The position numbers were made by a program, and so were the translations under genes. The notes below the pieces were generated by a model. That model was not told where the DNA came from and searched no databases. It saw nothing but the letters and a program-made list of their open reading frames with translations. Shown here one piece after another: positions 26,377 through 34,494 of a stretch of DNA of 64,000 nucleotides. The stretch is from Amycolatopsis umgeniensis (GTDB taxonomy: Bacteria > Actinomycetota > Actinomycetes > Mycobacteriales > Pseudonocardiaceae), in NCBI RefSeq assembly GCF_014205155.1, contig NZ_JACHMX010000001.1, forward strand, positions 1,302,001 to 1,366,000, in the 5' to 3' direction. Position 1 is the stretch's first letter. Each line of letters begins with the position of its first letter.

Positions 26377-28060
26377 GCCGAGCCACCTCCCGCACCGGCA
26401 GGGCGACGACGCGGTCCGCGGCGTCCACCACCGCGGCCCGGTGGCTGGCGAAAACGATCGTCCGCACTCGCCCCGCCTCGTCGAGCCAGGCCCTCAGTCC
26501 GTTGAGGACACTCTGTTCGGTTCCGGCGTCGACCGCCGAGGTGATGTCGTCGAGCAGCAGGACGTCGGCGCCGTGCAACAGGGCCTGCGCCAGGGCGAGG
26601 CGTTGCAGCTGCCCGCCGGACAGGGTCGCCCCGCCTTCCCCCGTCTCGGTGTCATAACCGTTGGGCAGCCCGGAAACGTGCTCGTCGATGGCCGCCGCGG
26701 CGCACGCCGCCCGCATGTCTTCCTCCGTGAGTTCCGGACGGCCCAGCAGCAGGTTCTCGCGGATCGTCCCGGAGATCAGATCGGGCCGCTGCGGCACGAA
26801 CACCAGCCGCTCGCGGACCTCCCGCAGCGCCGCCCGGCGCAGATCGACGTCTCCGAAAACGACCGTGCCGGCATCGGGATCGTCTCGCCGCGCGAGCAAC
26901 CGCAGCAGCGTCGACTTGCCCGAACCCAAGGGGCCCGTCACCACGACGAACTCCCCAGGGCGGGCGGTGAGATCGAGCGGGCCGACCACGCGACCGTGCG
27001 CGGAATGCACCTCGACCCCGGTGGCCACCAGATCGGCGGGCGGGCGGAGCGGCACTCCGGCGTCCGGGTCCGCGACACCGGGGACGGTCTCGAGCACCTC
27101 GCTGATCCGCTTCGCCGCCGTCAGCGCTTCGCCGAGCTGGGTGAACCGGTGAGTGACCACGCCGATCCACGTGCCCAGCATCGCCATCCAGGTCGTGAAG
27201 GCCACCAGCCCGCCAACGGTCAGCGAGCCGTCGATCACCGCGCCGCCGCCGACGAGCAGGCCGATCGCCGTCGCCACACCGGGAACGAAGGGACCGGTCG
27301 CGGCCCAGCTGGCGGCCACCTTGGCGGTCGACATGGTCTCGACGGTGACCGTCCTGCTGTGCTCGGCGTGCCGCTCCAGCAGCGGCCCGTCGCCGCCGAT
27401 ACCGCGGATCGCGACACTGGCCGTGAGCAGTTCCTCGACCGTGTCCGCGCGGGCGCCGTGCGCGGCGGCGAGCCGGTCGTTGGCGGCCGCGAACCGTTTG
27501 GGCAGCACGATGTTCAGTACGACCAGCGCCGGGACCGTGGCCAGCCCGACCACGGCGAGCGACGGGTCGAGCCTGCCGATGAGGACGAGGATGACGGCGA
27601 ACCCGGCGATACCGGTCACCATCGAGGCGGAACCCGCCAGCCAGTTGTGCACGAAGTCGACGTCGCGCGTTCCCCGGATCGCGAGGTCGCCGCGACCGAA
27701 GCGCGCGCGATCCCGCCGGTCGAGCAGCAGGGCCTGGTCGAGCAGCCTGCCGCGCAGGTCGTTCGACGCCGACACCGCCGCGAGGGTGATCTGCCACTGC
27801 ATCAACGCGAGCCCGGCGACCAGCAGGATCGCCGCGCCCACGACGGCCAGCGCCCAGCCGAGCGTCGCCGACTGGTTCCCGGCGTTGATGCCGTCGTCGA
27901 TCGCGTACTCGACGCACAGCGGGAACACCACCGTCGCCAACTGGAAGAGCGTTCCCCCGGCGACCGCGGCCAGCACCCTGCCCCGGTTTCGCCCCAGTGC
28001 GCCCACCAGCAGCCGGACGGCGGCCCGGCTTTCGCCGCGCACCTTCATTCCCTGCCCCAT
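26369..28060 (-). CDS. ABC exporter-fold half-transporter (TMD-NBD) with altered Walker B
   Basis: A 563-residue half-transporter with an N-terminal six-segment membrane domain and a C-terminal ATPase. Walker A is GPLGSGKST and the signature is LSGGQLQ, but Walker B reads LLLDDITSA: Asp replaces the catalytic Glu. Such a change is common in one subunit of heterodimeric exporters that have one degenerate ATP site, which fits pairing with the next gene. An alternative Met lies four codons downstream. It lies 25 bases after the siderophore-interacting protein, an order (reductase, ABC, ABC) that looks like an IrtA-IrtB set with the flavin domain split off. Confidence 0.92.
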   Translation of the reverse strand: MGQGMKVRGESRAAVRLLVGALGRNRGRVLAAVAGGTLFQLATVVFPLCVEYAIDDGINAGNQSATLGWALAVVGAAILLVAGLALMQWQITLAAVSASNDLRGRLLDQALLLDRRDRARFGRGDLAIRGTRDVDFVHNWLAGSASMVTGIAGFAVILVLIGRLDPSLAVVGLATVPALVVLNIVLPKRFAAANDRLAAAHGARADTVEELLTASVAIRGIGGDGPLLERHAEHSRTVTVETMSTAKVAASWAATGPFVPGVATAIGLLVGGGAVIDGSLTVGGLVAFTTWMAMLGTWIGVVTHRFTQLGEALTAAKRISEVLETVPGVADPDAGVPLRPPADLVATGVEVHSAHGRVVGPLDLTARPGEFVVVTGPLGSGKSTLLRLLARRDDPDAGTVVFGDVDLRRAALREVRERLVFVPQRPDLISGTIRENLLLGRPELTEEDMRAACAAAAIDEHVSGLPNGYDTETGEGGATLSGGQLQRLALAQALLHGADVLLLDDITSAVDAGTEQSVLNGLRAWLDEAGRVRTIVFASHRAAVVDAADRVVALPVREVARRA

Positions 28061-28085
28061 CTTCAGTTCCGCAACAGTGCCGTGG

Positions 28086-28940
28086 TCAGTCTTCGGGCTC
28101 CGCGTCGTACGGGGCGTCTTCGGACTTCCCCTGCCGCCAGTACCCGCAGAAGTCGATGCGCTTGCGGTCGACGCCGCGCTCGCGGACGAGATGCCTGCGC
28201 AGTTCCTTCACCATCCCGGCCTCACCGGCGAGCCAGGCGTAACCGGGGCCCTCGGGCAGTTCCGCGGCGCGCACGGCGTCCAGCAGCGGCGCGCCCTCGC
28301 CGTCCCGCGTCAGCCAGGTGACCTCGACTTCGCCGTCGGTCCGCCACTGCTGGCGGTCACCGTCGACCGGCACCTGCACGAAGACCTGGGCGCGCTCCCC
28401 CGCGGCGAGTCCTTCGACGATGCCACCGATCGCCGGGAGCGCCGTCTCGTCACCGGCGATCAGCTTCCAGCCGGACCCGGGACGCGGGAGATAGTCGGCC
28501 CCGCGGCGCGTGGGATCCGTTTCCTCGTGCGGGAACCGGGCGTTCGGGCCGTAGATGACGACCTCGTCGCCGGGCTCGGCGGCACCCGCCCACTTCGACG
28601 CCGGGCCGACGTCACCGTGCCGCACGAAGTCGACGTCGATCTCGCCGGGGCGGAGCGCGCGGATGGTGTACGTGCGCATCGCGGGGCGGCCGTCTTCGGG
28701 CATTTCGCGGTAGCGGGCGTACCAGTCCTCGCCGGTCGGCACCCGCGGGCTCGCGCCGGGCGCGGACGGCAGGAAGACCTTGATGCGCTGATCCGGCCCG
28801 CAGGTGGTGATGTCCCGCAGCCCCGGTCCGCCGAAGGTCACCCGGATCAAACTCTCCCCGACCGGCGCCGTCGCCAGCACCACGGCGTCGAAGTGGAGGA
28901 ACGGCTCGCTCCGGAGCAGGTCGGTCTTGCCGGCGGTCAT
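28086..28940 (-). CDS. Siderophore-interacting protein (FAD-dependent ferric-siderophore reductase)
   Basis: A 284-residue cytoplasmic flavoprotein of the SIP/ViuB family, which reduces ferric siderophores to release iron. Family motifs in order: RTYTIRAL (FAD binding), IDVDFVRHGDVGPASKWA, GDETALPAI (nucleotide side) and CGYWRQGKSED near the C-terminus. I chose the ATG at 28940, with GAGGG upstream at a rather long distance; a GTG eight codons earlier is possible. First gene after the iron box at 28981-28999, followed by two ABC half-transporters and two permeases in the same direction, so it should be derepressed under iron limitation and act on the siderophore brought in by those proteins. 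Confidence 0.94.
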   Translation of the reverse strand: MTAGKTDLLRSEPFLHFDAVVLATAPVGESLIRVTFGGPGLRDITTCGPDQRIKVFLPSAPGASPRVPTGEDWYARYREMPEDGRPAMRTYTIRALRPGEIDVDFVRHGDVGPASKWAGAAEPGDEVVIYGPNARFPHEETDPTRRGADYLPRPGSGWKLIAGDETALPAIGGIVEGLAAGERAQVFVQVPVDGDRQQWRTDGEVEVTWLTRDGEGAPLLDAVRAAELPEGPGYAWLAGEAGMVKELRRHLVRERGVDRKRIDFCGYWRQGKSEDAPYDAEPED

Positions 28941-28980
28941 GCGGAACCCATCCCTCTTGTGCACCCTTGGCTTGGACTAC

Positions 28981-28999
28981 GAAGGTTAGCCTAACCATA
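28981..28999. promoter_or_regulatory. Iron box upstream of the siderophore uptake operon
   Basis: GAAGGTTAGCCTAACCATA contains a perfect 13-base dyad GGTTAGCCTAACC that matches the core of the DtxR/IdeR box. It lies about 40 bases upstream of the siderophore-interacting protein start, so one iron-dependent repressor probably controls both this operon and the mbtH-NRPS operon. Confidence 0.88.
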
Positions 29000-29086
29000 T
29001 GGCCGAGGGGGTGGGTGCGCTAGCTCCGAACGGATCATCGGGGCCGGGCATTTCGGTGCGCTGCGCCACACCGGTTGGCTCGCCCG

Positions 29087-29147
29087 CAAGTCCGTGAAGG
29101 CCTCCTTAAGGGACTCTGGGTCCCTCAAGGAGGCCTTCACGGACTTG
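29087..29147. repeat. Long palindrome of the GTCCGTGAAGG family, possible terminator
   Basis: Two 28-base arms (29087-29114 and 29120-29147) pair with a single mismatch around a five-base loop. The outer arm GTCCGTGAAGG...CCTTCACGGAC recurs in a second palindrome at 38715-38771. It lies just past the 3' end of the ECF operon, so it could end transcription on the minus strand, although there is no long T run. Confidence 0.85.
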
Positions 29148-29167
29148 GGGGCAGCGCGAGCCTCGCG

Positions 29168-30016
29168 CTAGCGCTCCTTGCCGCTCACCAGCGTCTTCCC
29201 GTCCGTGAACGACGGAATCACGCCGTAGGAAGCCTTCCGCGAAGCCCGCCGCAGCGTCGCGAGCACGGCGGGCCCCAGCACCAGGATCGCCACCGTGTTG
29301 GTGATCGCGCGCCCCGTGTCCCAGCCCGCCGTCGACGTCAGCAGCGTGAAGACGGCGAACCGGTGCAGGTTCTCCAGCAGCGGAGCGCCGGGCACGTACG
29401 AGATGTGGCCATCGTGGTACGGCACTTCGGCGTCGGTGATGAACGGCCAGAACCACAGGTTCATCAGGAAGCCGAACACGTACGCGACGAAGATCCCGTA
29501 GCCCACCAGCATCGCGATCTCGGCCTTGCCGGTCACGCGCCGCGGCAGCAGGCCCGCGCCCATCCCGATCCACGCCGAGCACATCATCTGGAACGGCAGC
29601 CACGGCCCCACCCCGGCCGTCAGCAGCGCCGAAGCGAACAGCGACGTACAGCCCAGCACGAAACCGAAGCCCGGTCCGAGCACCCGCCCGGCCAGCACCA
29701 GCAGGAAGAACACGGTCTCGATGCCCGCGGTCCCCGCTCCCAGCGGCCGCATCGCCGCGTTCACCGCCGAGAGCACGCCGAGCATCGCGAGGGCCTTGGA
29801 ATCCATGCCCCCTTCGGACATCTCGGCCAGCACGATGACGATCAGGATCGGCAGGATCCCGATGAACACGAACGGCGCGTCCGGACCGTGCTGCATCGAC
29901 TGCGGTTCGACGCGGACCAGGAGCGGCCAGACGAACATCATCAGTCCCGCGAGCGACGCGAGCCCGAGCACCGTCGCCGAACGCGGGCCCAGCCGGACCG
30001 CGGGGGCCGTGTTCAC
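29168..30016 (-). CDS. ECF transporter S component (putative corrinoid-binding membrane subunit)
   Basis: A 282-residue membrane protein with about six or seven hydrophobic segments, including GILPILIVIVLAEM, GRVLGPGFGFVLGCTSLF and a Trp-rich loop FLMNLWFWPF. Actinobacterial S components of this layout bind a vitamin and dock on EcfT. The GTG start overlaps the ATPase stop (GTGA) and has AGGAGG four bases upstream. As last gene of an operon led by a cobalamin riboswitch, its most likely substrate is B12 or another corrinoid; the sequence alone does not prove this. It is longer than typical S components of about 200 residues, with an extra extramembrane loop around residues 190-220. Confidence 0.85.
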   Translation of the reverse strand: MNTAPAVRLGPRSATVLGLASLAGLMMFVWPLLVRVEPQSMQHGPDAPFVFIGILPILIVIVLAEMSEGGMDSKALAMLGVLSAVNAAMRPLGAGTAGIETVFFLLVLAGRVLGPGFGFVLGCTSLFASALLTAGVGPWLPFQMMCSAWIGMGAGLLPRRVTGKAEIAMLVGYGIFVAYVFGFLMNLWFWPFITDAEVPYHDGHISYVPGAPLLENLHRFAVFTLLTSTAGWDTGRAITNTVAILVLGPAVLATLRRASRKASYGVIPSFTDGKTLVSGKER

Positions 30017-31608
30017 CGGACCTCCTGCGGAAGCGCGGCACCGACGTCGTCGACGGTGAGCCACGGTTCGCCGAGGATCTTGGCGACCTGCGTGGCGAAC
30101 GCCGGGGAGCCACCGAGCACCTCGCCGGTCGGGCCGTCCGAGACGACTTCCCCTTCCGCCATCACGAGGACGCGGTGCGCGATGGTCGCGACGAACTCGA
30201 CGTCGTGGGTGGCCACGACGACCGCTTTGCCCTCGGCCGTCAGCGACGCGATCATCTGCGCCAGCGCGGCTTTCGCGGTGTAGTCGAGACCGCGGGTCGG
30301 TTCGTCCAGCAGCATGATCCGCGGCGCGGCCGACAGCTGCACCGCGAGCACGAGCGCGAGACGCTGTCCCTCGGACAGGTCCCGCGGATGCGAGGCCGGA
30401 TCGATGCCCGGAGCGAGCCTGTCGAGCAAGCCCCGGCAATACCCCGCTTCCGTGCCCGATTCCGCGTCGGCGGCCTCGCATTCGGCGGCGACGGTCTGCA
30501 AGTACAGCAGGTCGCTCGCGGTCTGGGGCACCATGCCGACGAGCGCGCGGGCCGCGGCGCTGCTCAGCGTCTTCGGATCCTTGCCTTCGACGGTTACCTT
30601 GCCACCCTGCCGGGGGCCGGAGCCCTGCACCGCCCACAGCAGCGACGACTTGCCGGAACCGTTGCGGCCCATCATCGCCAGCACCTCACCGGAGCGGAGG
30701 CTGAGGTCGACCTCCCGCACCGCGACCTTCGGCCCGTACCGGACCACGACACCGGACGCGGCCAGCAACTCCTCACCCGCGGTCGTGGTCCGCACCGGCG
30801 GAGTCCCCAGCGTCAACGACGAAGCGCGACGACGCGCGTCACGGACGGACATCGGCAGGGGATCCCACGACGCCAATCGTCCCAAGTGGACGATCGGTGG
30901 CGCGATCGGCATGTCCTTCAGCACTTCCGGCGGAGTCCCGTCCACCACTCCCCCGGTGCCGGGGACGTAGATCATCCGATCCGCGAACGGGATCACGCGT
31001 TCCATACGGTGCTCGGCCATCAGCACCGTCGTGCCGAGGTCCTCCACCAGCCTGGCGAGCGTCGCCAGCACCTCCTCGGCGGCGGTCGGGTCCAGCGCCG
31101 ACGTCGGTTCGTCCAGGACGAGCACCTTCGGATGCGTGGTCAGCACCGAGCCGATCGCCACCCGCTGCTGCTGCCCGCCGGACAGCGTCCGCAGCGCGCG
31201 CCTGCGCAGTTCCGCGATGCCGAGCAGGTCGAGGGTCTCTTCCACCCGGCGGCGCATCACCTGCGGGCTCAGGCCGAGCTGTTCCATGCCGTACGCGAGT
31301 TCGTCCTCGACGGTGTCGGTGACGAAGCCCGCCAACGGGTCCTGCCCGACGACGCCGACCAGATGCGCGAACTCGCGCGGCGGCCGGGACCTCGTCGTGA
31401 CGCCGTCGACGGACACCGTCCCTTCGAGGTGACCACCGGTGAAATGCGGGACGAGACCGTTGATCGTGCCGAGCAGCGTCGACTTGCCCGCGCCCGTCTG
31501 GCCCGCGAACAGCACGAGTTCGCCTTCACCGATGGACAGCGTCACGTCGGCGAGCACCGGTTCGGAGCGGCCGTGGTAGGTGAAGGAAACGTGGTCGAGT
31601 TCGATCAT
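30013..31608 (-). CDS. ECF transporter double ATPase (EcfA-EcfA' fusion)
   Basis: A 531-residue cytoplasmic protein with two complete ABC ATPase domains. The first has GQTGAGKST, LSGGQQQRVAIG and LVLDEPTSALD; the second has GRNGSGKSS, the variant signature LSEGQRLALVLAV and MLLDEPTRGLD. In ECF transporters two such ATPases drive EcfT and the S component; here they are fused, as in several actinobacterial systems. The ATG at 31608 overlaps the EcfT stop and the TGA overlaps the S component start, so EcfT, ATPase and S component are translationally linked. The operon is preceded by a B12 riboswitch far upstream at 37288-37415. Confidence 0.94.
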   Translation of the reverse strand: MIELDHVSFTYHGRSEPVLADVTLSIGEGELVLFAGQTGAGKSTLLGTINGLVPHFTGGHLEGTVSVDGVTTRSRPPREFAHLVGVVGQDPLAGFVTDTVEDELAYGMEQLGLSPQVMRRRVEETLDLLGIAELRRRALRTLSGGQQQRVAIGSVLTTHPKVLVLDEPTSALDPTAAEEVLATLARLVEDLGTTVLMAEHRMERVIPFADRMIYVPGTGGVVDGTPPEVLKDMPIAPPIVHLGRLASWDPLPMSVRDARRRASSLTLGTPPVRTTTAGEELLAASGVVVRYGPKVAVREVDLSLRSGEVLAMMGRNGSGKSSLLWAVQGSGPRQGGKVTVEGKDPKTLSSAAARALVGMVPQTASDLLYLQTVAAECEAADAESGTEAGYCRGLLDRLAPGIDPASHPRDLSEGQRLALVLAVQLSAAPRIMLLDEPTRGLDYTAKAALAQMIASLTAEGKAVVVATHDVEFVATIAHRVLVMAEGEVVSDGPTGEVLGGSPAFATQVAKILGEPWLTVDDVGAALPQEVR

Positions 31609-32717
31609 GCGTGCACTTCTTTTTCCAGCGCGGCGTACGGGGGTTCGGGGACCGGGGTCAGGAACGCGGGCAGGACACCGATCAGCACCCCGAGCAACGG
31701 CCCCCACGACAGCGACGGCCAGGACAGGTTGATCAGCGACGGGTTCATGTTCATCGGGTTCACTTCCGACGTCGTGAACAGGATGGCCGCGACGGCGATC
31801 CCGCTCGTGGCGACGACGATCTCCGGCAGATGCCAGCGGTCGGGCCGGTAGCGGGTGCGCTGGACCCGTTTGCCCGCCGACCAGAACCCGATCAGCCCGA
31901 CCACGACCCCGGCGGAAAGTACCGGGGCGGCGAGATATCGGGGTGTCGAACCGTCCAAAGTGGCGTAAACGCCGACGCAGACACCGATCAGGCCGACGAT
32001 CATCAGCGTTCCCGTGATCAGCCTGGCCCGCGCCTCGACCAGCCCCGCGCGGCCGTAACCACGAGAATCCATGGAGGCCGCGAGTTGCAGTGACCGCGAA
32101 AGCGCGTCCTCCAGCACCGGGATGAGGACGGTGTGCAGGGCTTTCACCTTCTTCTTGCCCGAACCGCCCCGCAGTTTGCGGGCACGCCGGACGCGCAACA
32201 CGCTCTCGGCGAGCTGCGGGAACACCGACAGCGCGACGATCACCGCCGTCCCCACCTCGTACAACGCCGGCGGCATCGCCTTGAGCAGCCGTTTCGGGTT
32301 CGCGAGCGCGTTGGCCGCGCCGAGGCAGATCACCATCGTCGCCAGCCGCATCCCGTCGTAAAGCCCGCCAAGCAACGATTCCGCGGACACGTCGCCGAAG
32401 AGCCGAATGCCCGCCGCCCATTCGGGCAGCGGGATTTCGGGCAGCCGCAGGATGATCGTGGCACCCTCGGCACCGCCGAAGACGATGCGGAAGAACACGC
32501 GGATCGCCACGATGACCGCGCCGAGGTACAGATAGAGCCGGAAAGCCAGCGCCCACGGCGCCTCACTGCGCCGGGCCACGACGACGTACCCCGCGACGGC
32601 CACGATCGTCAGCAGCAGCCACGGGTTCGTCGTCCGGGTCGCCGCGACGGCGAGCCCCAGCGCCCACACCCACCAGGCGGCCGGATGCAGGTCGCGCGGC
32701 AGGAAGTAGGACGTCAT
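31605..32717 (-). CDS. ecfT: ECF transporter transmembrane subunit EcfT
   Basis: A 370-residue CbiQ/EcfT-family membrane protein. Several hydrophobic segments flank a cytoplasmic coupling region that contains the family's SRGYGR motif and VRRARKLRG. It links the S component to the double ATPase. ATG at 32717 lies in an ATGA overlap with the preceding secreted protein gene. It has an extra C-terminal membrane portion (about residues 230-350) that makes it longer than many EcfT proteins of around 260 residues. Confidence 0.92.
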   Translation of the reverse strand: MTSYFLPRDLHPAAWWVWALGLAVAATRTTNPWLLLTIVAVAGYVVVARRSEAPWALAFRLYLYLGAVIVAIRVFFRIVFGGAEGATIILRLPEIPLPEWAAGIRLFGDVSAESLLGGLYDGMRLATMVICLGAANALANPKRLLKAMPPALYEVGTAVIVALSVFPQLAESVLRVRRARKLRGGSGKKKVKALHTVLIPVLEDALSRSLQLAASMDSRGYGRAGLVEARARLITGTLMIVGLIGVCVGVYATLDGSTPRYLAAPVLSAGVVVGLIGFWSAGKRVQRTRYRPDRWHLPEIVVATSGIAVAAILFTTSEVNPMNMNPSLINLSWPSLSWGPLLGVLIGVLPAFLTPVPEPPYAALEKEVHA

Positions 32718-33646
32718 CAAGCTCCTTGTGCGCGTTTGCGTCTGCGTGCCACCAGGAATCCTGCCACGCACAACGCCAGCACCGCGCCACCGGCCGCCCA
32801 CGGCGCCCAGTCACTCGCGCCGGACTCTCGCTCGATCACCGCGTTGACGTCCTCGGCGTTCTCACCGCCAGTGAACGCGACGTTCATCGAAGGGTCCTTC
32901 GCCTGCGGCCGCGCCGACGCGCTCGGACGCGGTTTGGGCGGCGGCAGCGCACCGGAACTGGCGACCGGAGCCTCTCCCGCGCCCGGTTCCACCCCCTCGG
33001 CGGGCTGACTGTCAGCGGGCTGATCGCTCCCCGCTTGCGGCTGTTGCTGTTGCCGTTCGTTGGGATCGTTGGTGGACGGCTTGGCCTCCTCGCGCGGCAC
33101 GCACGACTGGCCTTCGGTGCCCGGCCGCACCGCGGAGACCCGCGGGACCGGGTTGGTCTCGGCGGTGGCGTTCAGCGAGAACGACCAGCCCTCGAAACCA
33201 CCGGGGATGAAGTCACGGTTCTTGACGCCCCACTGGCTGTAGTCCCAGGCGCAGTTGTTCGAGGCGTGCCAGTACGACCAGTAGGCCTGGGCCGGAGGCG
33301 TGTCGATGCACAGCTCGCGGTACTTCTCGCGGCCGGTGATCGGGACGTTCTCGGCCGCGGACGGCCGGTTCTCGACCCGGCAGATGAACGCCTCACCCCA
33401 CCGTTGCACCCCGGCGATCTGGAAACCGGCGCCCTTGAGCGCGTCCAGCCCGGTGCCGCGCGTGGTCTGGGGATTGCAGCGCACGATGGTGGTGCCGCCG
33501 AGCTTCTGGAAGTCGACGACCACGGTGACCCCGTTGGCGTCCTTGCAGAACCCCGGGTATCCCTTGCCCTGGTCGACGGCGTGCGCGGACGGCGCCGTGG
33601 CGGCGATCAGGAAGATCACCGCCACCACTCCGAAGACCCTCCTCAT
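32717..33646 (-). CDS. Secreted, membrane-anchored DUF4430/transcobalamin C-domain-like protein (paralogue B)
   Basis: A 309-residue protein: signal peptide (residues 1-23, ending SAHA), a globular domain to about residue 170, a Pro/Gln/Ser-rich spacer (about 175-270) and a C-terminal membrane helix followed by RRRKR, so the domain is held outside the cell on a flexible stalk. The globular part shares with the next protein the landmarks GVTVVVDFQ, RCNP, the AYWSYWHA motif, WDYSQWG and PGGFEGWSFSLN, as well as paired cysteines. The VDF/AYWxYW pattern recalls DUF4430 beta domains found at the C-terminus of transcobalamin and intrinsic factor; this relation is an inference from motif pattern. 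It sits between a paralogue and EcfT, with ATGA overlaps on both sides. Confidence 0.82.
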   Translation of the reverse strand: MRRVFGVVAVIFLIAATAPSAHAVDQGKGYPGFCKDANGVTVVVDFQKLGGTTIVRCNPQTTRGTGLDALKGAGFQIAGVQRWGEAFICRVENRPSAAENVPITGREKYRELCIDTPPAQAYWSYWHASNNCAWDYSQWGVKNRDFIPGGFEGWSFSLNATAETNPVPRVSAVRPGTEGQSCVPREEAKPSTNDPNERQQQQPQAGSDQPADSQPAEGVEPGAGEAPVASSGALPPPKPRPSASARPQAKDPSMNVAFTGGENAEDVNAVIERESGASDWAPWAAGGAVLALCVAGFLVARRRKRAQGA

Positions 33647-34494
33647 TGGACGGTCAAGGTCGCGCTCGAGTACACCGTCACCCCGTTACCCGTGGCCGCG
33701 ATCGTGTAGACGTAGGTGCCCGCCGCGGTCGGCGTGATGTTCTGCGTGCCGCCGGGCGCCGCGAGCGCACCGGACCAGGCGCCACCGCCGCTCGACGGGG
33801 TGACCGACCCCGCGGTGACCGTCGTCGCGTTGGTCGAGGTCCAGGTCAGCGAGGTGGTCTGGCCGAGGGTGATCTTGCGGTCGACGTCGTTGACGGACAA
33901 CGAAACCGTCGGGTTGCTCGCGTTCACGGCCGGGTTCGTCGGCGTGACCCCGGGCGGCGGGTTGGTCGTCGCCGACTTGTTCAGCGAGAACGACCAGCCT
34001 TCGAAACCGCCGGGGACGACGTTGCGGTTGAGCGCGCCGTAGCTGCTGTAGGTCCAGGTCGAGCCGGAACCGTCGGCGTGCCAGTAACCCCAGTACGCGC
34101 CGGCGGGCGGAGTGTTGACGCACGGTTCCTTGTAGTTCGGGTTGCTCGACAGCGGAATCGTCTCCGTCGCGGACGGGCGGCCACCCAAGCGGCACACGAA
34201 ACCGAGCCCCCATCGGGCGGTGCCTGCGACGGCGATCCCGGCGTCCTGCAGCGCCTTGATACCGGTGCGGTCGGTGCCAGGATTCGCGTTGGGCGAGCAG
34301 CGGGTGATCGTCGGCGCGGCGGTCCCGCCGTTACCGTCGAGTTCCTGGAAGTCGACCACGACGGTGACGCCGGTGAGGGCGTCGTTGCCGGTGCAGATCC
34401 CGTCGTACCCCGCGGCCTGCGCGGGCGCGGCCACGGCGGTGGCCAGTCCGGTCAGTCCGATGAGGACGGACGTGACGGCGAGCAGTCTTCTCAT
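33643..34494 (-). CDS. Secreted DUF4430-like protein with Ig-like C-terminal domain (paralogue A)
   Basis: A 283-residue exported protein with signal peptide (residues 1-27, ending AQAA). Residues about 28-175 resemble the 309-residue neighbour: GVTVVVDFQELDG, TRCSP, GAYWGYWHADG, WTYSSYG and PGGFEGWSFSLN. The C-terminal about 90 residues (VSLSVNDVDRKITLGQTTSLTW onward, in pieces) look like a bacterial Ig-like beta sandwich with Ser/Thr-rich strands. Unlike the neighbour it has no membrane helix, so it may be released or bound to partner proteins. Both ends overlap adjacent genes by ATGA. Predicted role: extracellular part of a corrinoid-capture complex; function not demonstrated by sequence alone. 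Confidence 0.82.
   Translation of the reverse strand: MRRLLAVTSVLIGLTGLATAVAAPAQAAGYDGICTGNDALTGVTVVVDFQELDGNGGTAAPTITRCSPNANPGTDRTGIKALQDAGIAVAGTARWGLGFVCRLGGRPSATETIPLSSNPNYKEPCVNTPPAGAYWGYWHADGSGSTWTYSSYGALNRNVVPGGFEGWSFSLNKSATTNPPPGVTPTNPAVNASNPTVSLSVNDVDRKITLGQTTSLTWTSTNATTVTAGSVTPSSGGGAWSGALAAPGGTQNITPTAAGTYVYTIAATGNGVTVYSSATLTVQ

Noticed and set aside
24688..28060. Simple annotation of the ABC pair as drug exporter
   Set aside because: Iron box, siderophore-interacting protein and FecCD genes in the same operon make siderophore transport more likely, although direction is not proven.
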